Source: Treponema sp.
Lineage (GTDB): Bacteria; Spirochaetota; Spirochaetia; Treponematales; Breznakiellaceae
Assembly: GCA_031258505.1 (NCBI GenBank)
Contig: JAIRMT010000063.1
Location: 1-28,235 of the forward strand
DNA length: 28,235 nt
Direction: 5' to 3'
Below the pieces are notes generated by a model that saw nothing but the letters and a program-made list of their open reading frames with translations, had not been told where the DNA came from and did not search any database. A program made the translations under genes and the position numbers. Positions 1 to 6,165 of the stretch are shown here, one piece after another (positions within the stretch are counted from its first letter, which is position 1; every line of letters begins with the position of its first letter).

Positions 1-788
1 GAACGCTTAGCGGCACTGTCTCGACAACAGCCGCGCTGACACTAACAACCGCTGGGGGCAATATTACCTTTACGCGGAACATAACCGATCTAGGCGGCCA
101 GCTTACCCTAACAACCGGCGCGGGGGCCGGCAACATAGCTTTTAACGGAACGGTTTCCAACACCTCATCCCAGGCCCTGACTCTTGAGGCGGGAACGGGT
201 TCGGTAACTTTCGGCGGCGCTGTGGGAAGCGGAACCGCCCTTGCATCCGTAACGGTAAGCAGCGCGGACGCCGGCGTAACCGTATCCGCCGCCATGAACG
301 CCGCTACGGTCAGCATAGCGAGCGCGGGGCCTGTAGCCATTAATGGCCCGGTAGAGGTAAGCGCGGCGTCGGGGAACGCTTTTTCCTCCACGGGAACGGG
401 AACATCCACGTTTACAATCAATGCCAGCGGGACAGCCGGTACGATTACGGCAACCGGCACGGGCGACGTAACGATAAACCACGCAGGCGATATAACGACA
501 GGCGGCGAGATTTCCGCGGCCGGCGGGAACATTGACATTGACTCCGCAGGCACACTCGCGGTAAACGCCGCCGTCAAGGTAACTACCGGAACCGGGGCAA
601 TTACCCTGGACGCCGCCACGTCCATCACCCTGGGAGCGGATTTAAGCTCCGAAACAGGCGCCATCACTTTAGGGGGAACGCTTAGCGGCACTGTCTCGAC
701 AACAGCCGCGCTGACCCAGCGGACTGGGCGGCGCGTCTTGCGCTTGTTTGACGCCCGCCTGTCAGCGCCGTCGGTATGCTGTCTCTGA
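1..788 (+). CDS. Repeat-rich surface/adhesin-like protein, 5' end outside window, 3' end probably truncated
   Basis: The frame is open from base 3 to a TGA at 786-788 with no start in view, so only the C-terminal part is here. The product is almost entirely Gly, Thr, Ala, Ser, Val and Ile in short beta-strand-like repeats (for example GTITATGTGDVTINHAG, and T-L-S-G-T-V-S-T-T-A-A-L-T occurring twice). This is the composition of filamentous-haemagglutinin-like or large secreted beta-helix proteins. No anchor or beta-barrel domain is visible. After residue T at about base 715 the composition changes abruptly to an Arg/Leu/Cys-rich tail of about 24 residues that belongs to a downstream tandem repeat, not to the protein. 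I infer the original 3' end was lost by recombination. GC content is clearly higher than in the following genes. Exact function unknown. Confidence 0.6.
   Translation, partial: TLSGTVSTTAALTLTTAGGNITFTRNITDLGGQLTLTTGAGAGNIAFNGTVSNTSSQALTLEAGTGSVTFGGAVGSGTALASVTVSSADAGVTVSAAMNAATVSIASAGPVAINGPVEVSAASGNAFSSTGTGTSTFTINASGTAGTITATGTGDVTINHAGDITTGGEISAAGGNIDIDSAGTLAVNAAVKVTTGTGAITLDAATSITLGADLSSETGAITLGGTLSGTVSTTAALTQRTGRRVLRLFDARLSAPSVCCL
676..715 (+). repeat. 40-bp direct repeat of window bases 1-40
   Basis: Bases 676-715 are identical to bases 1-40 of the window. The copies lie inside the repetitive coding region, 675 bp apart, and both end in GCGCTGAC. After the first copy the protein repeats continue. 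After the second the unrelated ~95-bp repeat begins, so this is the boundary of the true coding sequence. Confidence 0.85.
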
Positions 789-902
789 CACCCGATTTCC
801 CGCGCTGACCCAGCGGACTGGGCGGCACGTCTTGCTCTTGTCTGACACGTCTGACGCCGCCTGTCAGCGCCGCCGCTGGAGCCTGTCTCTGACACCTGAT
901 TT
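708..902. repeat. Two tandem ~95-bp intergenic repeat units with internal inverted arms
   Basis: Unit 1 spans about 708-801 and unit 2 about 802-902. Both start GCGCTGACCCAGCGGACTGG and both end in a CTGTCTCTGACAC-C/T-GATTT block. Each unit has GCGCTGAC at its start and the reverse complement GTCAGCGC inside (761-768 and 863-870). Each also has a small CCCAG-CGGA-CTGGG hairpin. The units differ by substitutions and a short insertion, so the duplication is not recent. They look like a palindromic intergenic element rather than coding sequence. A weaker match to the middle of the unit occurs near 1655-1680 at the end of the next gene. Confidence 0.75.
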
Positions 903-980
903 AGGAAGAAGACCGGCAAAGACATCAATACAATCCGCTCAATGCCTGAGCCTGAAGCGCGGCTGCTCTGCGGCAAGAGC

Positions 981-1009
981 TTGACAAGCGTGTCCCTGTC
1001 ATGTAAATC
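981..1009 (+). promoter_or_regulatory. Possible sigma-70-type promoter for the HTH gene
   Basis: TTGACA at 981-986 is followed after 17 bp by TAAATC at 1004-1009. The -35 is perfect and the -10 is weak. It lies about 105 bp upstream of the start at 1115. Apart from this and the stem-loop at 1074-1094, nothing else is recognised in 903-1114. Confidence 0.3.
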
Positions 1010-1073
1010 CCTAGACAGCAGCCCGGATAAAATGTCATAATAAGAAGAACTAGGTAGTACAATAAAATCAAAC

Positions 1074-1094
1074 GCGGGGTGATGTTCGCCCCGC
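1074..1094 (+). other. Stem-loop just upstream of the HTH gene ribosome binding site
   Basis: GCGGGG (1074-1079) pairs with CCCCGC (1089-1094) around a 9-nt loop. It ends about 5 nt before the AAAGGAG ribosome binding site (1099-1105), so it could affect translation initiation. No U-run follows, so it is not a classic terminator. Confidence 0.4.
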
Positions 1095-1114
1095 AGTGAA
1101 AGGAGATTTGAAGT

Positions 1115-1675
1115 ATGTTTATTATGTTCGGGAAGTATGCCGCGCCTGCAATGGAAGAGGTAGACATGGTCGCCTATGCTGATTGTCGTTGTGGTTGTCG
1201 ATTCATTGGCGGTTCTGGTTCTGGCGGCCAATCTGGGGTTGAGGAACAGCTTTATGACTGGTACCGAGAGCTTCACAGACGGTTTGAATATCAGTACAGT
1301 CAGAGAATTCAAAAACACGTATCTATCCAGAACCTCAATGCAGATACGGCAAAGAGTAAAGAGCAGGAGAACAAACTCCTGCTGCCTAAGCCGATGTTCA
1401 GTCCGCGTGATGTTAGGATACTTCAATCCATACTTAATGGAAAGAAGTATGAATGTATTGCCCATGAACAGACTATCAGCCTTAGTTCGGTAAAAAAGCG
1501 CGTGAGGTTTCTGTATGACCGCCTCAACCTGCGGGACAGGGCGTCTTTTATGAACAGCTACGAGGGTTATACTATTGAATTAGAAGGTTCCAAGCAGAAG
1601 AGTGAAGGGAGTAGGCAAGCTCAGACAATTTCGCCGCCAAGCAGCGGAGCGCTGCAAGGCTTTGCTTTTGTTTGA
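1115..1675 (+). CDS. Small LuxR/GerE-type helix-turn-helix protein, possibly frame-disrupted
   Basis: The start at 1115 has a strong AAAGGAG site 9 nt upstream. Residues ~93-150 (FSPRDVRIL...GKKYECIA...SLSSVKKRVRFLYDRLNLRDR) fit a LuxR/GerE DNA-binding domain: the FTPRE-like entry, the 'IA...IS..TVK' recognition helix and the 'LYdkLnlrdR' exit. No receiver or ligand domain precedes it. The ~90 residues before it include a charged coiled-coil-like stretch (about 45-85). Residues 20-40 read as a Cys/Gly-rich stretch that looks unnatural. The overlapping frame from ATG 1176 instead gives a clean membrane segment (MLIVVVVVDSLAVLVLAANL). The gene may therefore carry compensating frameshifts, or the original may have been a membrane-tethered regulator. 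The last ~18 residues (PPSSGALQGFAFV end) resemble the 708-902 repeat, suggesting the 3' end was replaced. HTH call firm, intactness uncertain. Confidence 0.6.
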   Translation: MFIMFGKYAAPAMEEVDMVAYADCRCGCRFIGGSGSGGQSGVEEQLYDWYRELHRRFEYQYSQRIQKHVSIQNLNADTAKSKEQENKLLLPKPMFSPRDVRILQSILNGKKYECIAHEQTISLSSVKKRVRFLYDRLNLRDRASFMNSYEGYTIELEGSKQKSEGSRQAQTISPPSSGALQGFAFV

Positions 1676-1713
1676 TGCCCGGCTAGTATCGCACCTACTG
1701 TAAAATCTTTTTG

Positions 1714-1742
1714 TTGACATTGAGATAAAGATAGCCTAGTAT
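1714..1742 (+). promoter_or_regulatory. Promoter upstream of the tnpB-like tail and ParB-like gene
   Basis: TTGACA (1714-1719), a 17-bp spacer, then TAGTAT (1737-1742). Transcription would begin about 1750 and give a leader of about 135 nt before the ParB-like start. That leader runs through the whole tnpB-like relic, including TTGTAG (1821-1826) pairing with CTACAA (1833-1838). Confidence 0.6.
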
Positions 1743-1743
1743 A

Positions 1744-1866
1744 CAAGTTCATACCCGTGCAGTGCGGGGAAACAAGGTCTGTGGACATGAAAGCGCCGAC
1801 TCTTGGATAGGGCAAAAACTTTGTAGAGCAAACTACAAGCCCTTAGCTTTAGGCATGGGGTTCTGA
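1744..1866 (+). pseudogene. Probable relic of the 3' end of an IS200/IS605-family tnpB gene and right end
   Basis: Frame 1744-1866 is open, with an upstream stop at 1732-1734 and a TGA at 1864-1866. It reads ...TRAVRGNKVCGHESADS... and ends ...NYKPLALGMGF. The RGNK-x-CG pattern near the end and the following AAGCCC...GCTTTAG...GGGG motif resemble TnpB C-termini and IS200/IS605 right ends, from family knowledge without a search. A second copy of the same tail occurs in reverse at 5760-5919. Over the last 36 nt the two match at 28 positions, and 9 of 11 residues are identical, with several synonymous differences, so it was once coding. No zinc ribbon or RuvC part remains. It now forms the leader of the ParB-like gene. 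In intact elements this region also encodes the guide RNA scaffold; whether any RNA is made here is unknown. Confidence 0.5.
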
Positions 1867-1883
1867 CACGAGGGGGTATAAGT

Positions 1884-2756
1884 ATGGCGGAGTTTAGTAT
1901 TTTGGATAAGGCTCAGTATATAGGAATTAAGGATAGCCGCTCAGTTCCTATATCGGTCAAGGATATTCCCATTGAGGAGATCGTCATCAGACAGAATATC
2001 CGCAGGGAATATGAGGGGATAGACGAACTGAAGGCAAGCATACGTCAGTATGGCTTCTTGCAGCCCATTACGGTATACAAAGACGGGGAGAGTTACGTGG
2101 TCAAGACTGGACATCGGCGCTTTCTCGCATACCGGGCGCTCCATGAGGAAAGTCCCGAACAGTTTCACTACATTCGATGTATCATTTCAGACGCTGAAAA
2201 CATCCCGATTATCCAGCTTATAGAAAATGTCCAGCGGGTGGACTTAAACCAGCACGAGCTTTTCACAGCCCTGACTGCTTTGAAGGAGCAGGGTTTTAGC
2301 ATAAAACAGATTGCTGAAATAATGGGTAAGTCAGAATCATATATCAAGTTCATCTTCATTGGGGTTAATGAAATCAAGCGTGATCCAGAGCTTCAGGCTT
2401 TCATCACGTCTCCTGGCGGAACCATTCAGGACGTTGTGGAGACCAAAGGTATAGCTGACTGGGAAGAACGTCGCAATCTGCTGGAACAACGGAGAGAGGG
2501 AACGCTTACCCGCGCTGGCCTCCGTAAAAAGACGAAGGCGCTGAAGACCGAATCTAATGCTGTTGTGAGTATTGCCGGCAATACCTCTGAAAAGAGGCAA
2601 ACCTATACCATGCGTCTACAGGTCAACCCTGAGCAGCGGAATATCTTCATATCCTTTGAGGATGAGCTTCCCTTTAGGCGTATCCACGCTGAGATCAAGG
2701 ATTTTGTCGCCAGAGAGAACATCGTCTGTAAAGACCTTGAGATGTGCGACGTTTGA
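1884..2756 (+). CDS. ParB/Spo0J/Noc-family DNA-binding protein (orphan)
   Basis: 290 residues. The N-terminal ParB domain (about 22-120) has the hallmark order: IPIEEIVIRQNIRREYEGID, then LKASIRQYGFLQPITVY, then the nucleotide-binding arginine patch TGHRRF (about residue 76), then ENVQRVDLN (about 114-122). A helix-turn-helix follows (about 132-160: FSIKQIAEIMGKSESYIKFI). The family binds CTP and loads onto parS-like sites to act in partition, nucleoid occlusion or gene regulation. No ParA lies next to it and the C-terminal ~60 residues are not a recognised ParB dimer domain, so a regulatory or plasmid/phage-derived role is as likely as chromosome segregation. The canonical GERR box is GHRR here. 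The start has a GAGGGGG site upstream. The gene lies between a mobile-element scar and a chemoreceptor with its own promoter. Confidence 0.8.
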   Translation: MAEFSILDKAQYIGIKDSRSVPISVKDIPIEEIVIRQNIRREYEGIDELKASIRQYGFLQPITVYKDGESYVVKTGHRRFLAYRALHEESPEQFHYIRCIISDAENIPIIQLIENVQRVDLNQHELFTALTALKEQGFSIKQIAEIMGKSESYIKFIFIGVNEIKRDPELQAFITSPGGTIQDVVETKGIADWEERRNLLEQRREGTLTRAGLRKKTKALKTESNAVVSIAGNTSEKRQTYTMRLQVNPEQRNIFISFEDELPFRRIHAEIKDFVARENIVCKDLEMCDV

Positions 2757-2800
2757 AAAGTTAAAATTTATCCGCATACTTTGTTTTTTTCTGATTTTGC

Positions 2801-2828
2801 TTGACAGAAGTCTTAGTTTGAGTATATT
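2801..2828 (+). promoter_or_regulatory. Promoter of the chemoreceptor gene
   Basis: TTGACA (2801-2806), a 16-bp spacer, then TATATT (2823-2828), about 55 bp upstream of the start at 2883. A perfect TATAAT also occurs at 2834-2839 but has no matching -35. Confidence 0.55.
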
Positions 2829-2882
2829 CTGTGTATAATAAAAAACTGGGTTGCCAGCCACTTTCGTCTTGAGGAGTTTGTT

Positions 2883-5048
2883 ATGAAAATACGAGTTAAA
2901 TTGTCCTTAATGGTAGGTATTATTGCAATGCTTGTTGTTGTAATCTTATCAAGTATTACGTTAAACCGATCTAGTAAGCTGCAGACTGAAGCAGCGACAG
3001 ATAATTTGATGAGCATCGCTGGGCAGACCGCAACAGATATTCAACGCCGGTATGAACAATACATAGAGGCGGCGCGAACCGTGGCGCAGATCATGGGGAG
3101 CTATGCAATGATAGATCCCGCTGAAAGGCGTTCTCGGTATGACGATATAATGTATGGTCTTATTGTTGCGAACGAGCATTTTATTGGCATCTATTCATTG
3201 TGGCTGCCTAACGCTCTGGACGAGATGGATGATTTTTATGCTGATCCTCAGGGAGAGAATACAAGCGGCCAGTATATCTCATGGTACACAAGAGTTTCAG
3301 GGAACATAGAGGGCCGCGTCTATTCGAACTATCGGCAAGTCTTAGCCAATCTCAGTAATAAAGAAACCGTAGGAAATCCTTATACCATGGTGGTTGGCGG
3401 TAAAAACGCCTATATTGTCGATGTATCTGTCCCTGTGGTAGGGACTGATGGTAAGGTGGTCGGCGTTGTGGGCATTAATGTTGATATGTCGGTTTTCCAG
3501 CCTGCGGTTGCCGCAATTAAACCTTTTGAGACTGGCAATGCTATTCTCATTTCTAACGACGGTACGGTAATGGCTCACTATGATCCTGCCTTGATTGGTT
3601 CTAATTTTCAGCAGACGTCTCTTGCTACTTTAGAGGCAAATGGGGTAAGGCAAGTATTGAATTCCATCTCAAGCGGGAAGCCTTTACTCCTAAATAATGG
3701 AAATCGATATATAGTAAGTTATCCTTTTTATGTTGGAGATTCTGCTACGGCGTTATCCATAATGGCTTCAGTACCTCAAGATACGGTCCTTGCTCAGGTA
3801 AATGCGATGATTCAATTTTCCATTATCCTTGCTATTGTGGCTACTATTGCCTCTGTAATAGTGGGTTTTATGGTGGCCGGCACTATTGTAAAGCCCATCA
3901 TTGAGGTTGGTTCTATGCTGAAGGATATATCAGAAGGGGAAGGAGACCTGACCAAACGAATCACCATCCACAGCAAGGATGAAATTGGGGACATGGCTCA
4001 TTATTTTAATCTTACCATTGATAAGATTAAAGCCCTTGTTGTGATAATTAAGGAACAGTCCGGCTCATTGTTGCACATCGGCACTGAACTATCCACTAAT
4101 ATGAACGAGACTGCCGCTGCCATGAACCAAATCACCGCTAATATTCAAAATATTAACGATCAGGTTGTTAATCAGTCCGGCAGCGTCTCTACAACCAGTT
4201 CCACAATGAAGCAGATTACCAATAATATAGGCGAACTTAACGAGCATATTGAGAATCAGAGTTCTAACATCTCCCAGTCTTCGTCGGCTATAGAAGAGAT
4301 GATTGCCAATATTAATTCGGTTACTCAAACCTTAATCAAGAATGTAGAAAACGTGAAGCATCTTGCCTCTGCTTCTGAACTGGGACGTACAAGCCTTGAG
4401 GAAGTTTCCACAGATATTCAGGAGATTGCCAAAGAATCCGAAGGCTTGCTTGAAATTACCGCAGTGATGGAGAACATCGCCAGCCAGACGAACCTGCTTT
4501 CCATGAACGCCGCTATTGAGGCTGCCCATGCTGGCGAATCGGGGAAGGGATTTGCGGTGGTGGCTGATGAGATTCGTAAGCTTGCGGAATCTTCTGGAGA
4601 ACAGTCAAAGACTATCGCTGGAGTGTTGAAAAAAATAAAGACTTCTATTGACAAGATTATGAAATCCACTGACGCGGTATTGGAGCGTTTCGAGGCGATT
4701 GATTCGGGAGTTAAGGTGGTGACTCGGCAGGAGGAGAATATCCGCAGCGCAATGGAAGAACAGCAAAACGGAGGCCAGCAGGTACTTGATGTTATTGCCC
4801 GGCTCAATGATATTACCCAGCGAGTGCGGGATAGTTCTACTCAAATGCGTTCAGGAAGCAAGAAGATTATCGGTGAAAGTGAGAATCTTGGCTCCCTCAC
4901 TGCTGAGGTTTCAAACGGGGTTACTGAGATATCAAAAGGCGCGGATCAGGTGAACGTAGCGGTGAATGAGGTCAGTACACTCAGCAACGCTAACAAAGAA
5001 CATATTGATACTCTGGTCAACGAGATTTCCAAGTTCAAGGTAGAATAG
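2883..5048 (+). CDS. Methyl-accepting chemotaxis protein with CACHE-type sensor
   Basis: 721 residues, full length, behind a GAGGAG ribosome binding site. TM1 is at about 7-28. A large extracytoplasmic domain (about 30-305) has CACHE features (AYIVDVSVPVVGTDGKVVG, then GVVGINVDMS), as in receptors for amino acids or small organic acids. TM2 is at about 308-331, followed by a HAMP domain (about 332-385, with SEGEGDLTKRI and DEIGDMAHYFN). The cytoplasmic coiled-coil rod contains the conserved hairpin tip that contacts CheA and CheW (ENIASQTNLLSMNAAIEAAH, then GESGKGFAVVADEIRKLAE, about 530-568). The C-terminus ends KFKVE with no CheR-docking pentapeptide. The receptor senses an extracellular ligand and signals to the flagellar motor. 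The ligand cannot be named. It is monocistronic by promoter and downstream stem-loop. Lower GC than the opening of the window. Confidence 0.95.
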   Translation: MKIRVKLSLMVGIIAMLVVVILSSITLNRSSKLQTEAATDNLMSIAGQTATDIQRRYEQYIEAARTVAQIMGSYAMIDPAERRSRYDDIMYGLIVANEHFIGIYSLWLPNALDEMDDFYADPQGENTSGQYISWYTRVSGNIEGRVYSNYRQVLANLSNKETVGNPYTMVVGGKNAYIVDVSVPVVGTDGKVVGVVGINVDMSVFQPAVAAIKPFETGNAILISNDGTVMAHYDPALIGSNFQQTSLATLEANGVRQVLNSISSGKPLLLNNGNRYIVSYPFYVGDSATALSIMASVPQDTVLAQVNAMIQFSIILAIVATIASVIVGFMVAGTIVKPIIEVGSMLKDISEGEGDLTKRITIHSKDEIGDMAHYFNLTIDKIKALVVIIKEQSGSLLHIGTELSTNMNETAAAMNQITANIQNINDQVVNQSGSVSTTSSTMKQITNNIGELNEHIENQSSNISQSSSAIEEMIANINSVTQTLIKNVENVKHLASASELGRTSLEEVSTDIQEIAKESEGLLEITAVMENIASQTNLLSMNAAIEAAHAGESGKGFAVVADEIRKLAESSGEQSKTIAGVLKKIKTSIDKIMKSTDAVLERFEAIDSGVKVVTRQEENIRSAMEEQQNGGQQVLDVIARLNDITQRVRDSSTQMRSGSKKIIGESENLGSLTAEVSNGVTEISKGADQVNVAVNEVSTLSNANKEHIDTLVNEISKFKVE

Positions 5049-5070
5049 TCGCTTATCTGCTAAAGCGCTT

Positions 5071-5139
5071 AGTGTTGTGGTGGAAGTGTTCGCCGCTTCC
5101 CACCACAACACTCATTGTAACTGTTGTGGATTTTTTTTT
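5071..5139 (+). terminator. Long stem-loop followed by a T-run after the chemoreceptor gene
   Basis: AGTGTTGTGGTGG-AAG (5071-5086) pairs with CTTCCCACCACAACACT (5096-5112) with one bulged base. A run of nine T lies at 5131-5139 after a second short TGTTGTGG copy. The T-run is displaced from the main stem, so the intrinsic terminator is probable but not textbook. Confidence 0.55.
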
Positions 5140-5147
5140 AATATGTA

Positions 5148-5176
5148 TTGACATTCATTTTCTTGTATGCTAAGTT
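5148..5176 (+). promoter_or_regulatory. Possible promoter for the small secreted protein gene
   Basis: TTGACA at 5148-5153 with TAAGTT (5171-5176) 17 bp downstream. The -35 is perfect and the -10 is weak, and it lies directly upstream of the gene at 5195. Confidence 0.4.
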
Positions 5177-5194
5177 ATAGATAAGGAGTTATAT

Positions 5195-5599
5195 ATGAGA
5201 AGATCTCTTTTAGGAGTAGTAGTGCTATTTTTTGTAGCATGCGGTTTTGTAATGGCTCAGGCGGCTGTTCCTGCTGGTACTGGCGCTGTTACTAGTGGAA
5301 ATTGTACTATTGAATGGGTACAGGTATCGGGCAAAGCGAATGTTCGTCTTACCAACAATACTGACAAGGCTCAGACCGTGCAATATACCATTGCAGGTAA
5401 AGAGCCTACAACTATTGATGTCCCTGCCAAAACAGTAGTAACGATCCCTTATACTGGCGCGAGCGCAAATGGTAAATTTGCTATTGCGAAAGTGTCTGTA
5501 GTTGCAAAGCCCAAAGCTCTGCCCGCTGGCGCAACCAGTGCTGCAGTTGCAGCGCCCGCGGCTGCGCCTGCAGCACCTGCAGCGGCGCCTAAGAAGTAG
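5195..5599 (+). CDS. Small secreted protein with Ala/Pro-rich tail, function unknown
   Basis: 134 residues behind a strong AAGGAG site. The N-terminus is a signal peptide (RRSLLGVVVLFFVACGFVMA). The FVAC stretch at residue 16 is a loose spirochaetal lipobox, so it may be a lipoprotein cleaved before Cys16, or be cleaved at MA-QA by signal peptidase I. Residues ~28-105 form a compact beta-rich domain (CTIEWVQVSGKANVRLTNNT... then GKFAIAKVSVVA) with hints of an immunoglobulin-like fold. The last ~28 residues are low-complexity Ala/Pro (AAPAAAPAAPAAAPKK), like a periplasmic spacer. It has its own promoter and no operon partner. I do not recognise a family. Confidence 0.75.
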   Translation: MRRSLLGVVVLFFVACGFVMAQAAVPAGTGAVTSGNCTIEWVQVSGKANVRLTNNTDKAQTVQYTIAGKEPTTIDVPAKTVVTIPYTGASANGKFAIAKVSVVAKPKALPAGATSAAVAAPAAAPAAPAAAPKK

Positions 5600-5730
5600 C
5601 TTAGGCTGGTTTGAGTCGCATGAGCAATCCTAGTCCGCGTCGTAAATAGCGAAAGTTGGCCTTGGATAAAGACTCATTTTTCTAGCAAGAGAATTTATGT
5701 ATTAGCTCATTTTCTTTTCTCATGTAGGGA

Positions 5731-5753
5731 GACCGCGATAGATTATCGCGGTC
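5731..5753. other. Perfect 10-bp stem-loop
   Basis: GACCGCGATA (5731-5740) and TATCGCGGTC (5744-5753) are exact reverse complements around a 3-nt GAT loop. No T-run follows on either strand, so it is better read as an operator, a mobile-element hairpin or a processing site than as a terminator. It lies immediately beyond the relic right end at 5757-5760. Confidence 0.65.
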
Positions 5754-5759
5754 GACTTA

Positions 5760-5919
5760 TTAGAATCCCATGACTAAAGCCAGAGGCTTATAGCTTGAAT
5801 CAATCGTTTCCTGCTGTCCCTTGCATTGCCGAGCGGTTCGGAACCCATGGCGTTTTGCTGACACTGGAACCGCGTTATTGCGCGTGCCTTGCCACAAGGT
5901 CCTGTCTTTGCGTTTCCCC
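5760..5919 (-). pseudogene. Second tnpB-like 3' tail relic (reverse strand)
   Basis: On the minus strand the last codons (5795 down to the TAA at 5760-5762) read SYKPLALVMGF, matching NYKPLALGMGF of the relic at 1744-1866. Further upstream (about 5919-5880, another frame) RGNAKTGPCG recalls RGNKVCG of the first copy. The two copies differ in the spacing between these landmarks and this one appears frameshifted. No catalytic or zinc-ribbon portion is present. I infer a degraded IS200/IS605 right end; the match between the two copies is seen directly, the family name is inference. Confidence 0.45.
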
Positions 5920-5940
5920 TTGCTGTATTTTTCTGTAAAA

Positions 5941-5984
5941 CGCGCCACAAGCCCGCAGCGTTTCTACGGGCATTTTTTGGCGCG
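5941..5984 (+). terminator. Nested hairpin with T-run
   Basis: The inner stem GCCCG (5951-5955) / CGGGC (5967-5971) is followed by A and six T (5973-5978), as in an intrinsic terminator on the plus strand. The outer arms CGCGCCA (5941-5947) and TGGCGCG (5978-5984) also pair perfectly, making a two-level structure. It would insulate the sugar importer at 6166 from upstream transcription. Confidence 0.5.
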
Positions 5985-6165
5985 CCGCACTGTCGCACTC
6001 TGGGCTTGCTAAACATACATATAGGGAAGAGTTTAGAGTCTGGCGCCGTGTCTACATGAACATAGCGCTAGTCTTTCTCAAATTTATACCTACATTTCTG
6101 AAATTTTTTATATAACAGTGTGAAACCCATGATATACTTATTTCATTATACAAGAGGAGGCTAAT

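Larger units (their letters stand above)
5600..6165. other. 566-bp gene-free region with hairpins and a mobile-element relic
   Basis: No intact gene seen. The region holds a perfect 10-bp stem-loop (5731-5753), the reverse-strand tnpB-like tail (5760-5919) and a nested hairpin with T-run (5941-5984). The last ~150 bp before 6166 are AT-rich and contain a -10-like TATACT (6133-6138) without a clear -35, presumably promoter DNA for the downstream sugar importer. Confidence 0.6.

Noticed and set aside
748..984. 78-codon open frame across the ~95-bp repeats
   Set aside because: Arg/Cys-rich composition follows from the repeat sequence. No ribosome binding site.
4418..4807. 129-codon minus-strand ORF opposite the chemoreceptor rod
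   Set aside because: Shadow of the coiled-coil coding sequence, with no independent signals.
5774..6016. 80-codon minus-strand ORF in the gene-free region
   Set aside because: Basic, Cys-containing and without a start signal. Only its last part has coding-like resemblance, as part of the tnpB-like tail relic.
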